64,000 nt of DNA from Salinisphaera sp. T31B1 (GTDB lineage Bacteria > Pseudomonadota > Gammaproteobacteria > Nevskiales > Salinisphaeraceae). Location of the stretch: positions 62,001 through 126,000 of the forward strand of contig NZ_APNH01000003.1 in the NCBI RefSeq assembly GCF_040361275.1, read 5' to 3'. This document shows, piece by piece, positions 7,826-16,501 of this stretch; the stretch's first letter is position 1, and every line of letters begins with the position of its first letter. Below the pieces are notes generated by a model that had not been told where the DNA came from, ran no database searches, and saw nothing but the letters and a program-made list of their open reading frames with translations. The translations under genes and the position numbers were made by a program.

Positions 7826-8823
7826 TGCGAGTCCGTACATTGCTGCCCGGCCTGGCGGTGGCCGCCGGGCTTTTGACCAGTCCGGCCCTTTGGGCGGCCG
7901 GCACGGGCCATGTGTTCGTCTCCAGCGAGGACGACGATATCGTGACCGTGTTCGACGGCAAGACCATGGAGCCGGTCGGCCGGATCAAGACCGAGGAAAG
8001 GCCGCGCTGGCTGGCGTTTTCGCCCGATCATACGAAACTCTATGTCGCGGCCGGCGACGGCGATGCCATCGACATCATCGACGTTGCGCAGATGAAGGTC
8101 ACCGGCCGCATACCCGATATCGATGACCCGGAGATCTTCGCCATCGGTGCCTCGGGCGAGCGTCTGTATATCTCCAACGAGGACGACGCCCAGTTCACCA
8201 TCTACGATCTGGGCTCGAAAAAGGTGATCGCGCGTATCGATGTCGGTCAGGAGCCGGAGGGCGTGCTCGCGACCCCGGATGGCAAGACCGCCTATGTCAC
8301 CTCGGAAGTGGCCAACATGGTCCATCGGGTCGATCTGGCCTCCCACGAGATCGTGGCCAACATCGTGGTCGGCAACCGGCCGCGCCGTTTTGCTCTGACC
8401 GAGGACGGCAAGCATCTGTGGGTGACCAACGAGCTGTCGGGCTCGGTGAGCATCATCGACACCGATACCAATAAGGTTGTCGACACGATCAAGTTCGAGC
8501 CAAAGGGTTTCCGCGCCGAGGACGTCACACCCGTAGGCATCGCGCTGTCCAAGGATGGCAAGCAGGCGTTTGTGACGCTCGGCCGGGCCAACCATGTCGC
8601 GTTCGTCGACACCGCAAGCCACGAGGTCGAAGACTATGTCCTGGTCGGTGCGCGCGCGTGGGGCGTGGCGCAATCCAACGATGGCAAGCAGCTGTACGTG
8701 ACCAACGGCTTGTCCGATGATCTGTCGATCGTCGATATCGCGGACAAGAAACAGCTGCGCTCGATTCCGGCCGGCCGGCGCCCGCATAGTGTGGTCGTGG
8801 ACACCGAGGCTGGCGGCTCATGA
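7825..8823 (+). CDS. YVTN beta-propeller protein linked to PQQ-dependent catabolism
   Basis: 332 aa with a signal peptide cleaved near residue 25 (ALWAAG). The mature part is a series of about seven repeats of the YVTN type, visible as LYVAAGDGDAIDIID, AYVTSEVANMVHRVD, LWVTNELSGSVSIID and LYVTNGLSDDLSIVD. It is a periplasmic beta-propeller of the family called PQQ-dependent catabolism-associated beta-propeller protein. Its start overlaps the ATPase stop (TGATG) and its stop overlaps the next start. It may bind a quinoprotein, cofactor or metal; the function is not established. Confidence 0.88.
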   Translation: MRVRTLLPGLAVAAGLLTSPALWAAGTGHVFVSSEDDDIVTVFDGKTMEPVGRIKTEERPRWLAFSPDHTKLYVAAGDGDAIDIIDVAQMKVTGRIPDIDDPEIFAIGASGERLYISNEDDAQFTIYDLGSKKVIARIDVGQEPEGVLATPDGKTAYVTSEVANMVHRVDLASHEIVANIVVGNRPRRFALTEDGKHLWVTNELSGSVSIIDTDTNKVVDTIKFEPKGFRAEDVTPVGIALSKDGKQAFVTLGRANHVAFVDTASHEVEDYVLVGARAWGVAQSNDGKQLYVTNGLSDDLSIVDIADKKQLRSIPAGRRPHSVVVDTEAGGS

Positions 8824-10118
8824 GCGGCCGGCGCGCACGCAACGACCTCGTCGCGCGCCTGTGTCGGCCGGTCTGGTGGTTGTTGATAGCGGGCATGGCG
8901 ACGCTCCCGGTCCATGCGCAGGACAGTTTGCCCGAGGCCGGGTCGGCTGCGCCCTCGGCGGCTGCCCAGGCGACGCCGGAGTCGGCCGGGCCCAGACCTT
9001 TTGCGTTCGGCTATATCGGTTGGGACGATGATCCGCGCTATTCGGAGGCACGGACCGACCAGCGCTTCCAGGGCGAGCCCTGGGGGCGCCCATTGGCCGG
9101 CGCCGAGGTCGCGCTCGACGAGTCGAAGTTCCCCGGCATCGCCGCGGGGGTGAAATTCTCGCTGGACGATCAGCTGGTGGCCAACACCAGCGCCGCGATC
9201 GCCGCAATCAAGCGGATGCAGACCCAGGGCACGCATTTCGTGTTGCTCGACCTGCCGGCCGGAACGGTCGCGCGAATCGCCGACGAGTTCGACGATCAGG
9301 ATCTGACGTTTTTCAACGTCGCCGCCAGCGACGACCGCCTGCGAGGCGCGCATTGCCGGGCCGATCTGCTGCACACCATTCCCAGCGATGCCATGCGTAA
9401 CGATGCGCTGGCCCAGTATCTGGTCTCGCGGCAGTGGAGCCGCGTGCTGGTGCTGCGCGGCCCCGAACCGGCCGACGCGGTGGTCGCACGTTCGTTTGCC
9501 CGCTCGGCCAAGCGCTTCGGGCTCGATATCGTGGCCACGCGCGACTTCATTCTGGGTAACAACCCGCGCGAACGCGAACAGAACAATCCGAAGTTGATCA
9601 CTTCGGGTGTGGATTACGACGTGGTCTATATCGCCGACACGCAGGGCGAGTTCTCGCGCTCGGCCAATTTCGCAGTCCAGCATCCTCGCCCGGTCGTCGG
9701 CGCTGCCGGACTGGTCGCCGAAGCCTGGCACTGGTCGTGGAACAAGCACGGTGCCCGCCAGCTCAACAACCGCCTCGAGCGCAAGGCCGACCGGCCGATG
9801 ACCGGCTACGACTGGGCGGCCTGGGCGGCGGTCAAGGCGATCGTCGCCGGCGTGCAGCGTACCGGCTCGACCGATTACGCCGCGCTGCGGCGATACATTC
9901 TCAGCGATCAGATCGATCTCGACGGCTTCAAGGGCTTTCGCATGGCCTTTCGCGATTTCAACGGCCAGCTCGGCCAGCCGATGCTGCTGTCCACGGGCAA
10001 CTGGGTGGTGGCGGTTGCGCCACTGGAGGGTTTTCTCGACCCGAAGAACTACCTGAACACCCTGGGCATGGATGCGCGCGAGAGCGCTTGCCGTGCGGCT
10101 TTCGGGCACGACTCATGA
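8820..10118 (+). CDS. Periplasmic binding protein of PQQ-dependent alcohol dehydrogenase ABC system
   Basis: 432 aa. A signal peptide (hydrophobic about residues 17-35, ending in VHAQ) is followed by a Pro/Ala/Ser linker and a two-lobed type-I periplasmic binding fold like the LivJ/LivK group. Sequence typical of the PQQ-linked subfamily includes FGYIGWDDDPRYSEART near the start of the mature part and YDWAAWAAVKAIV near residue 330. It overlaps the propeller gene by four bases and precedes the permease by 15. It is odd that a binding protein should partner an ABC-2 permease, which usually exports. Confidence 0.86.
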   Translation: MSGRRARNDLVARLCRPVWWLLIAGMATLPVHAQDSLPEAGSAAPSAAAQATPESAGPRPFAFGYIGWDDDPRYSEARTDQRFQGEPWGRPLAGAEVALDESKFPGIAAGVKFSLDDQLVANTSAAIAAIKRMQTQGTHFVLLDLPAGTVARIADEFDDQDLTFFNVAASDDRLRGAHCRADLLHTIPSDAMRNDALAQYLVSRQWSRVLVLRGPEPADAVVARSFARSAKRFGLDIVATRDFILGNNPREREQNNPKLITSGVDYDVVYIADTQGEFSRSANFAVQHPRPVVGAAGLVAEAWHWSWNKHGARQLNNRLERKADRPMTGYDWAAWAAVKAIVAGVQRTGSTDYAALRRYILSDQIDLDGFKGFRMAFRDFNGQLGQPMLLSTGNWVVAVAPLEGFLDPKNYLNTLGMDARESACRAAFGHDS

Positions 10119-10133
10119 GCAAGGAGCGCTGTC

Positions 10134-10949
10134 ATGGCACGCGCTAGTCATATCGGTCAAGCACTGCTGGCGGTCTCCTCGCGCGAGACGGTGAAGTTCC
10201 TGCATCAGCGGGGCCGACTGGCATCGGCCGTGGTTCGTCCGAGCCTGTGGCTGTTGATCTTTGCCGCCGGCTTCAAGAACGTTTTCGGTATCTCGGTGCT
10301 ACCGCCCTACGACAGCTATATCGAATACCAGGTCTACGTCGTGCCGGGGCTGCTGGGCATGGTGCTTCTATTCAACGGCATGCAATCGTCGCTGGCCATG
10401 GTCTACGATCGCGAAATGGGTCTGATGCGGCTGCTGCTGACCGCACCGCTGCCGCGTTCGGTGCTGCTGGCTTGCAAGCTGGCCGCCGGTACGTTCCTGT
10501 CGGTGTTGCAGGCCTATGCGTTCCTGATCGTTTGTGCGTTGTTCGGCGTCGATCTGCCGTGGTGGCCCGGTCTGTTGACCGTTCTGCCGGCCTTGATGCT
10601 GACCGGGCTGATGCTGGGCGCACTCGGATTGTTGCTGTCGGTCTATATCAAGCAGCTCGAGAATTTCGCCGGCACCATGAATTTCGTGATCTTTCCGATG
10701 TTCTTTCTCTCTCCGGCGCTCTACCCGCTGTGGAAGCTCAAGGAGTCCGGGGCTCAGGTCATCTACCAGCTCTCCAGGATCAATCCATTCACCCATGGGG
10801 TGGAACTGGTGAGATTCGCCTTCTATGGTCAGATCAACTGGGTCGCGGCGGCCGTGGTCTCCGGCTCGCTGGTGGTGTTCTTTGCCATTGCGGTCTGGGG
10901 TTACGACCCGCAGCGGGGTCTGGTGCGGCGCAAGCGCCAGGGCGGTTGA
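10134..10949 (+). CDS. ABC-2 type permease, PedC-like
   Basis: 271 aa with six predicted transmembrane helices. It contains the ABC-2 permease signature region around residues 85-120 (MGLMRLLLTAPLPRSVLL) and a C-terminal half rich in aromatic residues. The ribosome site AAGGAG is eight bases before the ATG. It matches the permease seen with phenylethanol and ethanol quinoprotein dehydrogenases (PedC). With the ATPase at 7058 it would make a homodimeric ABC-2 transporter. It is the last gene of the operon that begins at 4472. Confidence 0.86.
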   Translation: MARASHIGQALLAVSSRETVKFLHQRGRLASAVVRPSLWLLIFAAGFKNVFGISVLPPYDSYIEYQVYVVPGLLGMVLLFNGMQSSLAMVYDREMGLMRLLLTAPLPRSVLLACKLAAGTFLSVLQAYAFLIVCALFGVDLPWWPGLLTVLPALMLTGLMLGALGLLLSVYIKQLENFAGTMNFVIFPMFFLSPALYPLWKLKESGAQVIYQLSRINPFTHGVELVRFAFYGQINWVAAAVVSGSLVVFFAIAVWGYDPQRGLVRRKRQGG

Positions 10950-11045
10950 ATCGGGACGCCCGTGCGTCCGCTGTGCGGGCACGTGCGGGTCGCTTTCCGT
11001 GTTGATCTGTCCGACCCCGCCGGCAAGTACACGTCGGGCGCAACG

Positions 11046-11073
11046 AAAAGCCCGTGCGAGCTAGCGCACGGGC
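11046..11073 (-). terminator. Intrinsic terminator after PepSY gene
   Basis: A perfect nine-base stem, GCCCGTGCG pairing with CGCACGGGC (11050-11058 with 11065-11073) around a six-base loop, is followed on the minus strand by TTTT. It ends the PepSY/TonB-receptor transcript 40 bases after the PepSY stop codon. Confidence 0.85.
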
Positions 11074-11112
11074 TGGCAACATGGCTGGGCGTTTGTTCGT
11101 CCGGGCCGTCGG

Positions 11113-11709
11113 TCAGGTTCCGCTGTCCGGCGAGCCGGACGCCGCGGCGCCGCCATCGACTTCTTCAGACGGTTCGTGCCCGATCTGCCACGTCTCGACC
11201 GACAACTCGATGATGTCGCCGGTAACGGCATCCACCTCGACCTTGAGCTCGTTGTCCTGGCCGTCCTGGGCCACGTCGATCTCGTAGGTGGGCGAGCCGT
11301 CGGACTCGATTTCGTATTCGACTTCGACGATCTCGCCACCGAAACGGTCGATCACTGTCTGGCGTGCCTGCGCTTCGGTGATCTTAGCCTGCCGGGCAAA
11401 CGCCTCGTCCTGGGGCGAGTCGGCCTCGGTTTCCAGCTCGTAGATATCGCCGGTGCGGGCGTTGCACATCAACTCCCATTCGGTGTCATCGTTATCGCGG
11501 ATTTCGATCTCGTAGGTTGGTGCGCCCGCCGGGCTCACGCTCAAAAATTCAACCTTCACGATATCGCCCTGACGCACGCTACGAGCGGATTCGATGCACT
11601 GCTCGAGCGGCACCAGGTCCGCGTTCTGTTTAGCGATCGCCGGTGCAGTAATCGCCATCATGGCCAGACTCGATACAGCGGCCAGTTGGCTCAATCGGTC
11701 GTTTATCAT
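11113..11709 (-). CDS. Secreted acidic protein with two PepSY repeats (LanPepSY-like candidate)
   Basis: 198 aa. A signal peptide (cleavage near APAIA-K, residue 26) shows export. The mature protein has two repeats, about residues 34-96 and 110-172, each with PTYEI followed by an acidic loop and TGDI-EL. This is the PepSY fold. The loops RDNDDTEWE and AQDGQDNE are rich in Asp, Asn and Glu and could bind a metal. Cys38 and Cys82 may form a disulfide. LanPepSY of Methylobacillus flagellatus, a lanthanide-binding protein, also has two PepSY domains. The context here (TonB receptor, PedS2/R2-like sensor, PQQ genes) makes the comparison worthwhile, but binding is unproven. Ribosome site AGGAGG. 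Confidence 0.82.
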   Translation of the reverse strand: MINDRLSQLAAVSSLAMMAITAPAIAKQNADLVPLEQCIESARSVRQGDIVKVEFLSVSPAGAPTYEIEIRDNDDTEWELMCNARTGDIYELETEADSPQDEAFARQAKITEAQARQTVIDRFGGEIVEVEYEIESDGSPTYEIDVAQDGQDNELKVEVDAVTGDIIELSVETWQIGHEPSEEVDGGAAASGSPDSGT

Positions 11710-11893
11710 GGTGTGGGTTGCCTCCTTGGTTTTATGCAGAACCTATGTATCTCGTCGCGCTTCGGCCAGGACTGGCCGCGTGGCGATTCGAGCGTGTGAA
11801 CAAGAAGCAGGCGACTCCATCGATGACTCCAAGAGGGAGAGTCGAACCATCGAAAGGCCGCCTGCGGAGGAGACTCGTGAAAACGGTTGCGCG

Positions 11894-14239
11894 CTAGAGC
11901 TCGATACGAACGCCGCCCCAGATACCGAACGGGGCGCCCGGCCCGATGAAACGATTAGCGTCCTCGTAGCGATCGCCTTCGAGGACCTCGTCGGATTCGC
12001 CGTACAGGCCGAACGTCTCGTAATCGGAGTCCAGCAGGTTGTTGACGCGCACGAAGGTCGTAATGCGATCGGTCCAGGCGTAGGAGGCGTTCGCGTTGAC
12101 GATCGCGTAGCCGCTGATGTCTTCGTTGTCGGTGTTCGACTCGTCGCCTCGATAGATCTGATCGCCGTTGCCGACCACCTGCACGCCCAGCTTGAGCTTG
12201 TCAGTGGCCAGCCAGTCGACGCCCACGTTGAACAGGTGCTCCGGGATCAACGGAATACGATCACCTGATTCGACCTGCTGGGTCGGGTCGTCGCCGGGGG
12301 CGGCGTCCTCGTCGGCCAGCGGATGGTTCGGCGAGTTGGTCACGAACGGATCGCGGAATTCCGCGTTGAGATAGGTGTAGTTCGCCGACAGCAGGAAGCG
12401 TTCCAGAAACTGCCAGTCCACGCCCAGCTCGATGCCCTGGCGACGGGTCTTGCCGACGTTGTCGAAATAGCCCTCGAAGCGAGATTCGGCGGCAATGAAC
12501 AGGATATCGTCCTGGTTGTCGGAGCGGAACGCCGAGGCACGCCAGTGCAGCGTGCCGGACCCGCCGCGAAGACCCAGCTCGTAGGTGGTGGTCACGACCT
12601 GATCCAGGGGCGGATCGTCCACGAAGCCGTTGGGCAGGCGACAGGGCGCATCCGGATTCGCACAGGTCAGCTCGACCGGCGAGGGGGCACGTGAGGATTG
12701 CGAGATGCTGCCGAACGTAGTCAGGTGATCGTTGATCTCGTAGGTCAGGCCGCCGGCCAGATTCAGGCGCTTGAACTCGTGATCGCCGCTGAGGCTCAGA
12801 TCGGCCCCGTCATCGTCGTCCCCGCCTTCGAAGTTCACCTCCGGGCTGGTGTCGTGCAGGGAGATAGCGGTACGGTTGTAGCGGCCGGCGATAGTGCCTT
12901 CCAGCCGGTCGGTGATCGGCACGCGCTGGAGGAAGAACAGGCTGGCCGTACTGTTGCGGGCATTGACGCCGGTCAACGATTCACCGGAAATGATGCCGCT
13001 GCCTACGGTGCCGCGGTCGTCGGTCAGACGCGCCAGCTCGGTCTGCTGAAAGAACTGGCTGCTGCCGTAGTCGATACTCGCGCCCACGATGAGATCGCCG
13101 CCCAGAACGCCGTCCTGGCGCCCCTGTACGTTCAGGCCGAAACCATCCTCCTTGGTCTGCGAGGTGTTCTGGGTGCCGCCGAGCACGTTCGGCCCGACCG
13201 CGACCGCGTTGCCGTTGGCGTCAAAGATGATTTCTTCTTCGCCGCCGCCTTCCTCGGTCTCACACAGCAGCCCGGCGTTACCAGCCTCTTCACAGGCACC
13301 GAATTCCGATCCGTCGCCATTGAAGGTGTTGATTTCGTTACGGCGGTAGTAGGCACCCCAGGCAAGCGTGAAATCCTCGGTGACGTCCTCGGTGCCCCGC
13401 AGGTTGAACATCACCATGTCCGGCTTGGTCTCGTCCGGGTAGGTGAACACCGAATCCCGACCTTCGGCATCGGCCAGCTCGCGCGGGATCGCACCGTTGC
13501 CCCGCAGCGTGTTGTCGGCCGCGGTGATCGAGAAGTCCAGCGTGCCGTTTTCGGTGAGCGTGGAAAACTGCGTGAACAGCTGGGTGACGTCCGAATCGGA
13601 GAAGTCGCGCCAGCCGTCTTCGGACATGCCCTGGGCGGCGAAATACCAGCCGGTCTCGCCGTCGTTGCCACCGGCCTGAAAATAACCGCCGAAGCGTCCG
13701 AAGCTGCCGCCGAACAGCTCCAGTTCGCGCCCCTGGTAAGTAAAGCCGGTCTTGGTCCTGACCGAGACCGCGCCGCCCAGCGTGTTCTGACCGAACACCG
13801 GATTGGAACCGGGAATCAGATCGATGGAATCGATGGCAACCTGAGGTATCAGATCCCAGTTGACGGTATCGCCGAACGGTTCGTTGATCCGTACTCCGTC
13901 CTGGTAGATGGACAAGCCCTGGGGCAGACCCAGCAACGGCGACGCGGTATAGCCGCGATAGTTCAGGTCCGGCTGGAACGGGTTATTGACAGCGTCGTTG
14001 ACATGCACGCTGCCCAGTTCGTCACGCAGGAACTCGTTGATGTTGAGCGTCTCGGATCGACGGATATCGTCCGCGTTCGCGCTCTGTACGTTGGCCGGGT
14101 ATCGATCGGCATCGACGTCGCTGCCGGAAAACGGCGTGGCGCCGATCACTTCGATGCCGCCGAGCGCGGAATCCTGAGCCCAGGCCCCGGTACTGATCAC
14201 AACGCCAGTGACAAGGCACAGGCCCCCTTTGATATCCAT
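11894..14239 (-). CDS. TonB-dependent outer membrane receptor
   Basis: 781 aa with a signal peptide (ending AWAQ, residue 22), a plug domain (about 45-165, with NEPFGDTVNWDLIP and NTLGGAVSV) and a 22-strand barrel ending in Leu. No clear TonB box of the ETVIV type is seen; GGIEVIGATP at residues 27-36 is the likely one. Two strongly acidic loops stand out: about 326-340 (ETEEGGGEEE) and 471-480 (GGDDDDGAD). It would import a scarce metal complex or other solute. Its place between a PedS2/R2-like system and a double PepSY protein suggests a lanthanide complex or PQQ as ligand (inference). Ribosome site AAGGGGGAG. Confidence 0.88.
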   Translation of the reverse strand: MDIKGGLCLVTGVVISTGAWAQDSALGGIEVIGATPFSGSDVDADRYPANVQSANADDIRRSETLNINEFLRDELGSVHVNDAVNNPFQPDLNYRGYTASPLLGLPQGLSIYQDGVRINEPFGDTVNWDLIPQVAIDSIDLIPGSNPVFGQNTLGGAVSVRTKTGFTYQGRELELFGGSFGRFGGYFQAGGNDGETGWYFAAQGMSEDGWRDFSDSDVTQLFTQFSTLTENGTLDFSITAADNTLRGNGAIPRELADAEGRDSVFTYPDETKPDMVMFNLRGTEDVTEDFTLAWGAYYRRNEINTFNGDGSEFGACEEAGNAGLLCETEEGGGEEEIIFDANGNAVAVGPNVLGGTQNTSQTKEDGFGLNVQGRQDGVLGGDLIVGASIDYGSSQFFQQTELARLTDDRGTVGSGIISGESLTGVNARNSTASLFFLQRVPITDRLEGTIAGRYNRTAISLHDTSPEVNFEGGDDDDGADLSLSGDHEFKRLNLAGGLTYEINDHLTTFGSISQSSRAPSPVELTCANPDAPCRLPNGFVDDPPLDQVVTTTYELGLRGGSGTLHWRASAFRSDNQDDILFIAAESRFEGYFDNVGKTRRQGIELGVDWQFLERFLLSANYTYLNAEFRDPFVTNSPNHPLADEDAAPGDDPTQQVESGDRIPLIPEHLFNVGVDWLATDKLKLGVQVVGNGDQIYRGDESNTDNEDISGYAIVNANASYAWTDRITTFVRVNNLLDSDYETFGLYGESDEVLEGDRYEDANRFIGPGAPFGIWGGVRIEL

Positions 14240-14328
14240 CGCTCCCCCTTATTTATTTAGTATTCGCCACGATCGTCATCGAGTGTCCGCCGTTCGATCA
14301 GCGGTATTCAATGGGAAAAATTCCCGTT

Positions 14329-15639
14329 TTATGCCGGCCGGTTGTCCCGGGGGATACGAGCCAATACACATGTTCCGCGCCCGGGTCGGCTGATCAGCTC
14401 GAAGCGCCCGTTCATCAGCGCGATGCGCTCGGCCATGCCCGACAGTCCCAAGCCGCGGTGACGCGCCGTCGTATCGAAGCCGCGTCCGTCGTCGCGTATT
14501 TCAGCCTCGACCCGCACGTCATCGGTGTGCAGGCGTACTGTGATCTGCCGGGCCTGCGCATGGCGCAGGGCGTTGGTCAGCGCCTCCTGGATCAGCCGGA
14601 AGACGTGGATCGCCACCGTCGGGGCGAGATCGTCGTCGTTGCCCTGGCATTCGAACTCGATATGAATATCCGGCCGGCTTCGATGCCAGCGGGCGATATG
14701 ATCCTCCAGCGCGGCCATCAGACCGAGTTCGTCGAGCCCCGGCGGGCGCAGCCGGCGCATCATCTGCCGCGCCTGGTCGTAGATATGTGCCGCCACCTCG
14801 GCGATCGCCTCGGCCGACTCGGCCACACCGGCGGGCAAGCGATCGCCGCGTGCCAGAATGCCAGCGGCGTCGGCGCGTATGGCGGTGAGACTCTGGCCGA
14901 GCTCGTCGTGCAGTTCACGGGCGAGATTGCGTCGTTCGTCTTCCTGGATACGCAACGAATGATCGCGCAGGCGATGGTTTTCTCGGCGCGCATCGGCCAG
15001 CGTTGCGGCCATGTGATTGAACTGGCGGGCGATGCCGTCGAACTCCGGGAGCGAGAACGCCGGCAGCCGGGTCTCGTAGTCGCCATGCTCGATCTGCTGG
15101 AGCGCGGCATCGATCCGGCGTACGGGGACCATGGCGCGGCCCATCAGGACATAGGCGATCGCCACGATCGCAAGATAGAAGATCAGCAGCAGCGCGAGCA
15201 GGCCGCGGGTGTCGTGCCATGTTTCGTCGATCTCGTCGTCGGGGTCGGCCAGAATACGGATCTGCAGATCGTGCGCGACCTCGATGCGTCGCTCGGGCAG
15301 CGACGCCGGACGGGTCAGGGCCGCGAACCAGGCCGGCGCACGCAGGGCGGGCTTGGACGGGCAGGCCGGGGCCGACGAGCCCGGCGACACCAAGGACAGA
15401 CACAGATGCCGAAGATGGCCGATCCGTTCCAGGCGTCGAGCGGCGACCAGACTGGCTTCGCCGTCGGCCAGGCTGGCCTCGACGATATCCGATGCCAGCG
15501 TCACACTCGAATGCATTTCGTCGGCGATGGCTTCATGCGCATTGGCCACGATCATCCAGCCGGCTGCCAGAAGCACACCGGCGGCCAGCAGAGATACCGA
15601 AATCATCAATCGCTGGCGAAGGCGCAGACGCTTGTCCAT
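14329..15639 (-). CDS. Membrane sensor histidine kinase, NarX/UhpB (HisKA_3) type, PedS2-like
   Basis: 436 aa. Two membrane helices (about 12-32 and 145-167) bracket a periplasmic domain of roughly 110 residues that contains Cys and several Pro. A HAMP segment follows (about 168-220), then the HisKA_3 phosphoacceptor region (ERRNLARELHDELGQSLTAIRADA, His near residue 242) and an HATPase domain with LIQEALTNALRHA and DDGRGF. It lies 18 bases after the response regulator gene. In Pseudomonas putida a similar system, PedS2/PedR2, controls the switch between calcium and lanthanide alcohol dehydrogenases; the setting here makes the same role plausible. Confidence 0.87.
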   Translation of the reverse strand: MDKRLRLRQRLMISVSLLAAGVLLAAGWMIVANAHEAIADEMHSSVTLASDIVEASLADGEASLVAARRLERIGHLRHLCLSLVSPGSSAPACPSKPALRAPAWFAALTRPASLPERRIEVAHDLQIRILADPDDEIDETWHDTRGLLALLLIFYLAIVAIAYVLMGRAMVPVRRIDAALQQIEHGDYETRLPAFSLPEFDGIARQFNHMAATLADARRENHRLRDHSLRIQEDERRNLARELHDELGQSLTAIRADAAGILARGDRLPAGVAESAEAIAEVAAHIYDQARQMMRRLRPPGLDELGLMAALEDHIARWHRSRPDIHIEFECQGNDDDLAPTVAIHVFRLIQEALTNALRHAQARQITVRLHTDDVRVEAEIRDDGRGFDTTARHRGLGLSGMAERIALMNGRFELISRPGRGTCVLARIPRDNRPA

Positions 15640-15657
15640 GCGAGCCGGCCGCTTTGG

Positions 15658-16290
15658 TCAGAGTGCGACCACGCCGGTGCGTATGGCCAGCCGGGTCAGA
15701 TCGGCTGTGCCGCTCGCGCCCAGCTTGGTCCGCAGTCGGGTCGTGTGATTCGCGACCGTCTTGGGGCTGAGAAACAGCTCCTCGGCAATGGCATTCACGC
15801 TCGCACCGGAAGCCAGCAATCGGAAGATCTCGAATTCGCGTGACGACAGGCAGGCCAGAGGATTGGCGGCGTCGGGGCCGGCCTCGTCGGCCAGTTCGGC
15901 GTCGATATAGCGTTGTCCGGTGGCCACCGCTCGCACGGCGTTCACGAGTACCTCGGACACCGCACGCTTGCTGATATAGCCGGTCGCCCCCGCGGTCAGC
16001 GCGCGGCGGACGAATATCTGTTCTTCGTGTACGGAGAACACGAGTACACGCACGCCCGGGTAGCGCGAGAGAATACGCTTTGTCGCCTCGATACCGCTCA
16101 TGCCCGGCAGCGACAGGTCCATCACGATGACGTGGATATCCAGGTCCCGGCACGCCGCGTAGGCGCGTTCGCCGCTGTCGGCTTCACCGACCACCTGGAT
16201 ATCGTCTGCGAGCTTGAGCAGCCGGCCATAGCCGGCCCGTACGACGGCGTGGTCATCGACCAGAAGCACGCGGATGGGCGTGGTCTGCAT
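15658..16290 (-). CDS. NarL/LuxR-type response regulator, PedR2-like
   Basis: 210 aa. The receiver has the acidic pair in LLVDDHAVVRAGY, the phosphorylation Asp in VIVMDLSLPGMSG and Lys in YISKRAV. A LuxR-type helix-turn-helix fills the C-terminus (SSREFEIFRLLASGASVNAIAEELFLSPKTVANH, written in part). The start at 16290 follows a GGAGGA ribosome site; the longer frame to 16428 has no support. It is the first gene of a likely operon with the kinase, the TonB receptor and the PepSY protein. Confidence 0.88.
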   Translation of the reverse strand: MQTTPIRVLLVDDHAVVRAGYGRLLKLADDIQVVGEADSGERAYAACRDLDIHVIVMDLSLPGMSGIEATKRILSRYPGVRVLVFSVHEEQIFVRRALTAGATGYISKRAVSEVLVNAVRAVATGQRYIDAELADEAGPDAANPLACLSSREFEIFRLLASGASVNAIAEELFLSPKTVANHTTRLRTKLGASGTADLTRLAIRTGVVAL

Positions 16291-16430
16291 GAAGTCCTCC
16301 TGGTGCCGGCGGTGGATCGGCTCGGTCGGATGCCGTGACGATTGGCTATGGACGCCTCGGCTTCGATCATCGTGACCCACGACAATAGCGCATGCCAAAG
16401 CCGGCGTGCGTGCCGACCGGCAGCCCACCC

Positions 16431-16465
16431 AAAAGAGCCGGCTACCGCATGACGGCAGCCGGCTC
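16431..16465 (-). terminator. Intrinsic terminator after aldehyde dehydrogenase gene
   Basis: GAGCCGGCT (16435-16443) pairs perfectly with AGCCGGCTC (16457-16465), and on the minus strand the stem is followed by TTTT. It lies 37 bases after the aldehyde dehydrogenase stop, which separates that gene from the response regulator operon downstream. Confidence 0.85.
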
Positions 16466-16501
16466 GTGTCGGGTACGGTCGCTATCGACCGCGCCGTTGG
16501 C

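Noticed and set aside
12698-14260. Plus-strand frame of 520 residues opposite the TonB receptor
   Set aside because: No ribosome site or family match; the receptor on the other strand explains the open frame.
14313-14325. GGGAA-AAA-TTCCC between kinase and TonB receptor genes
   Set aside because: Five-base stem with A/T loop is too weak for a terminator; the genes are probably co-transcribed.
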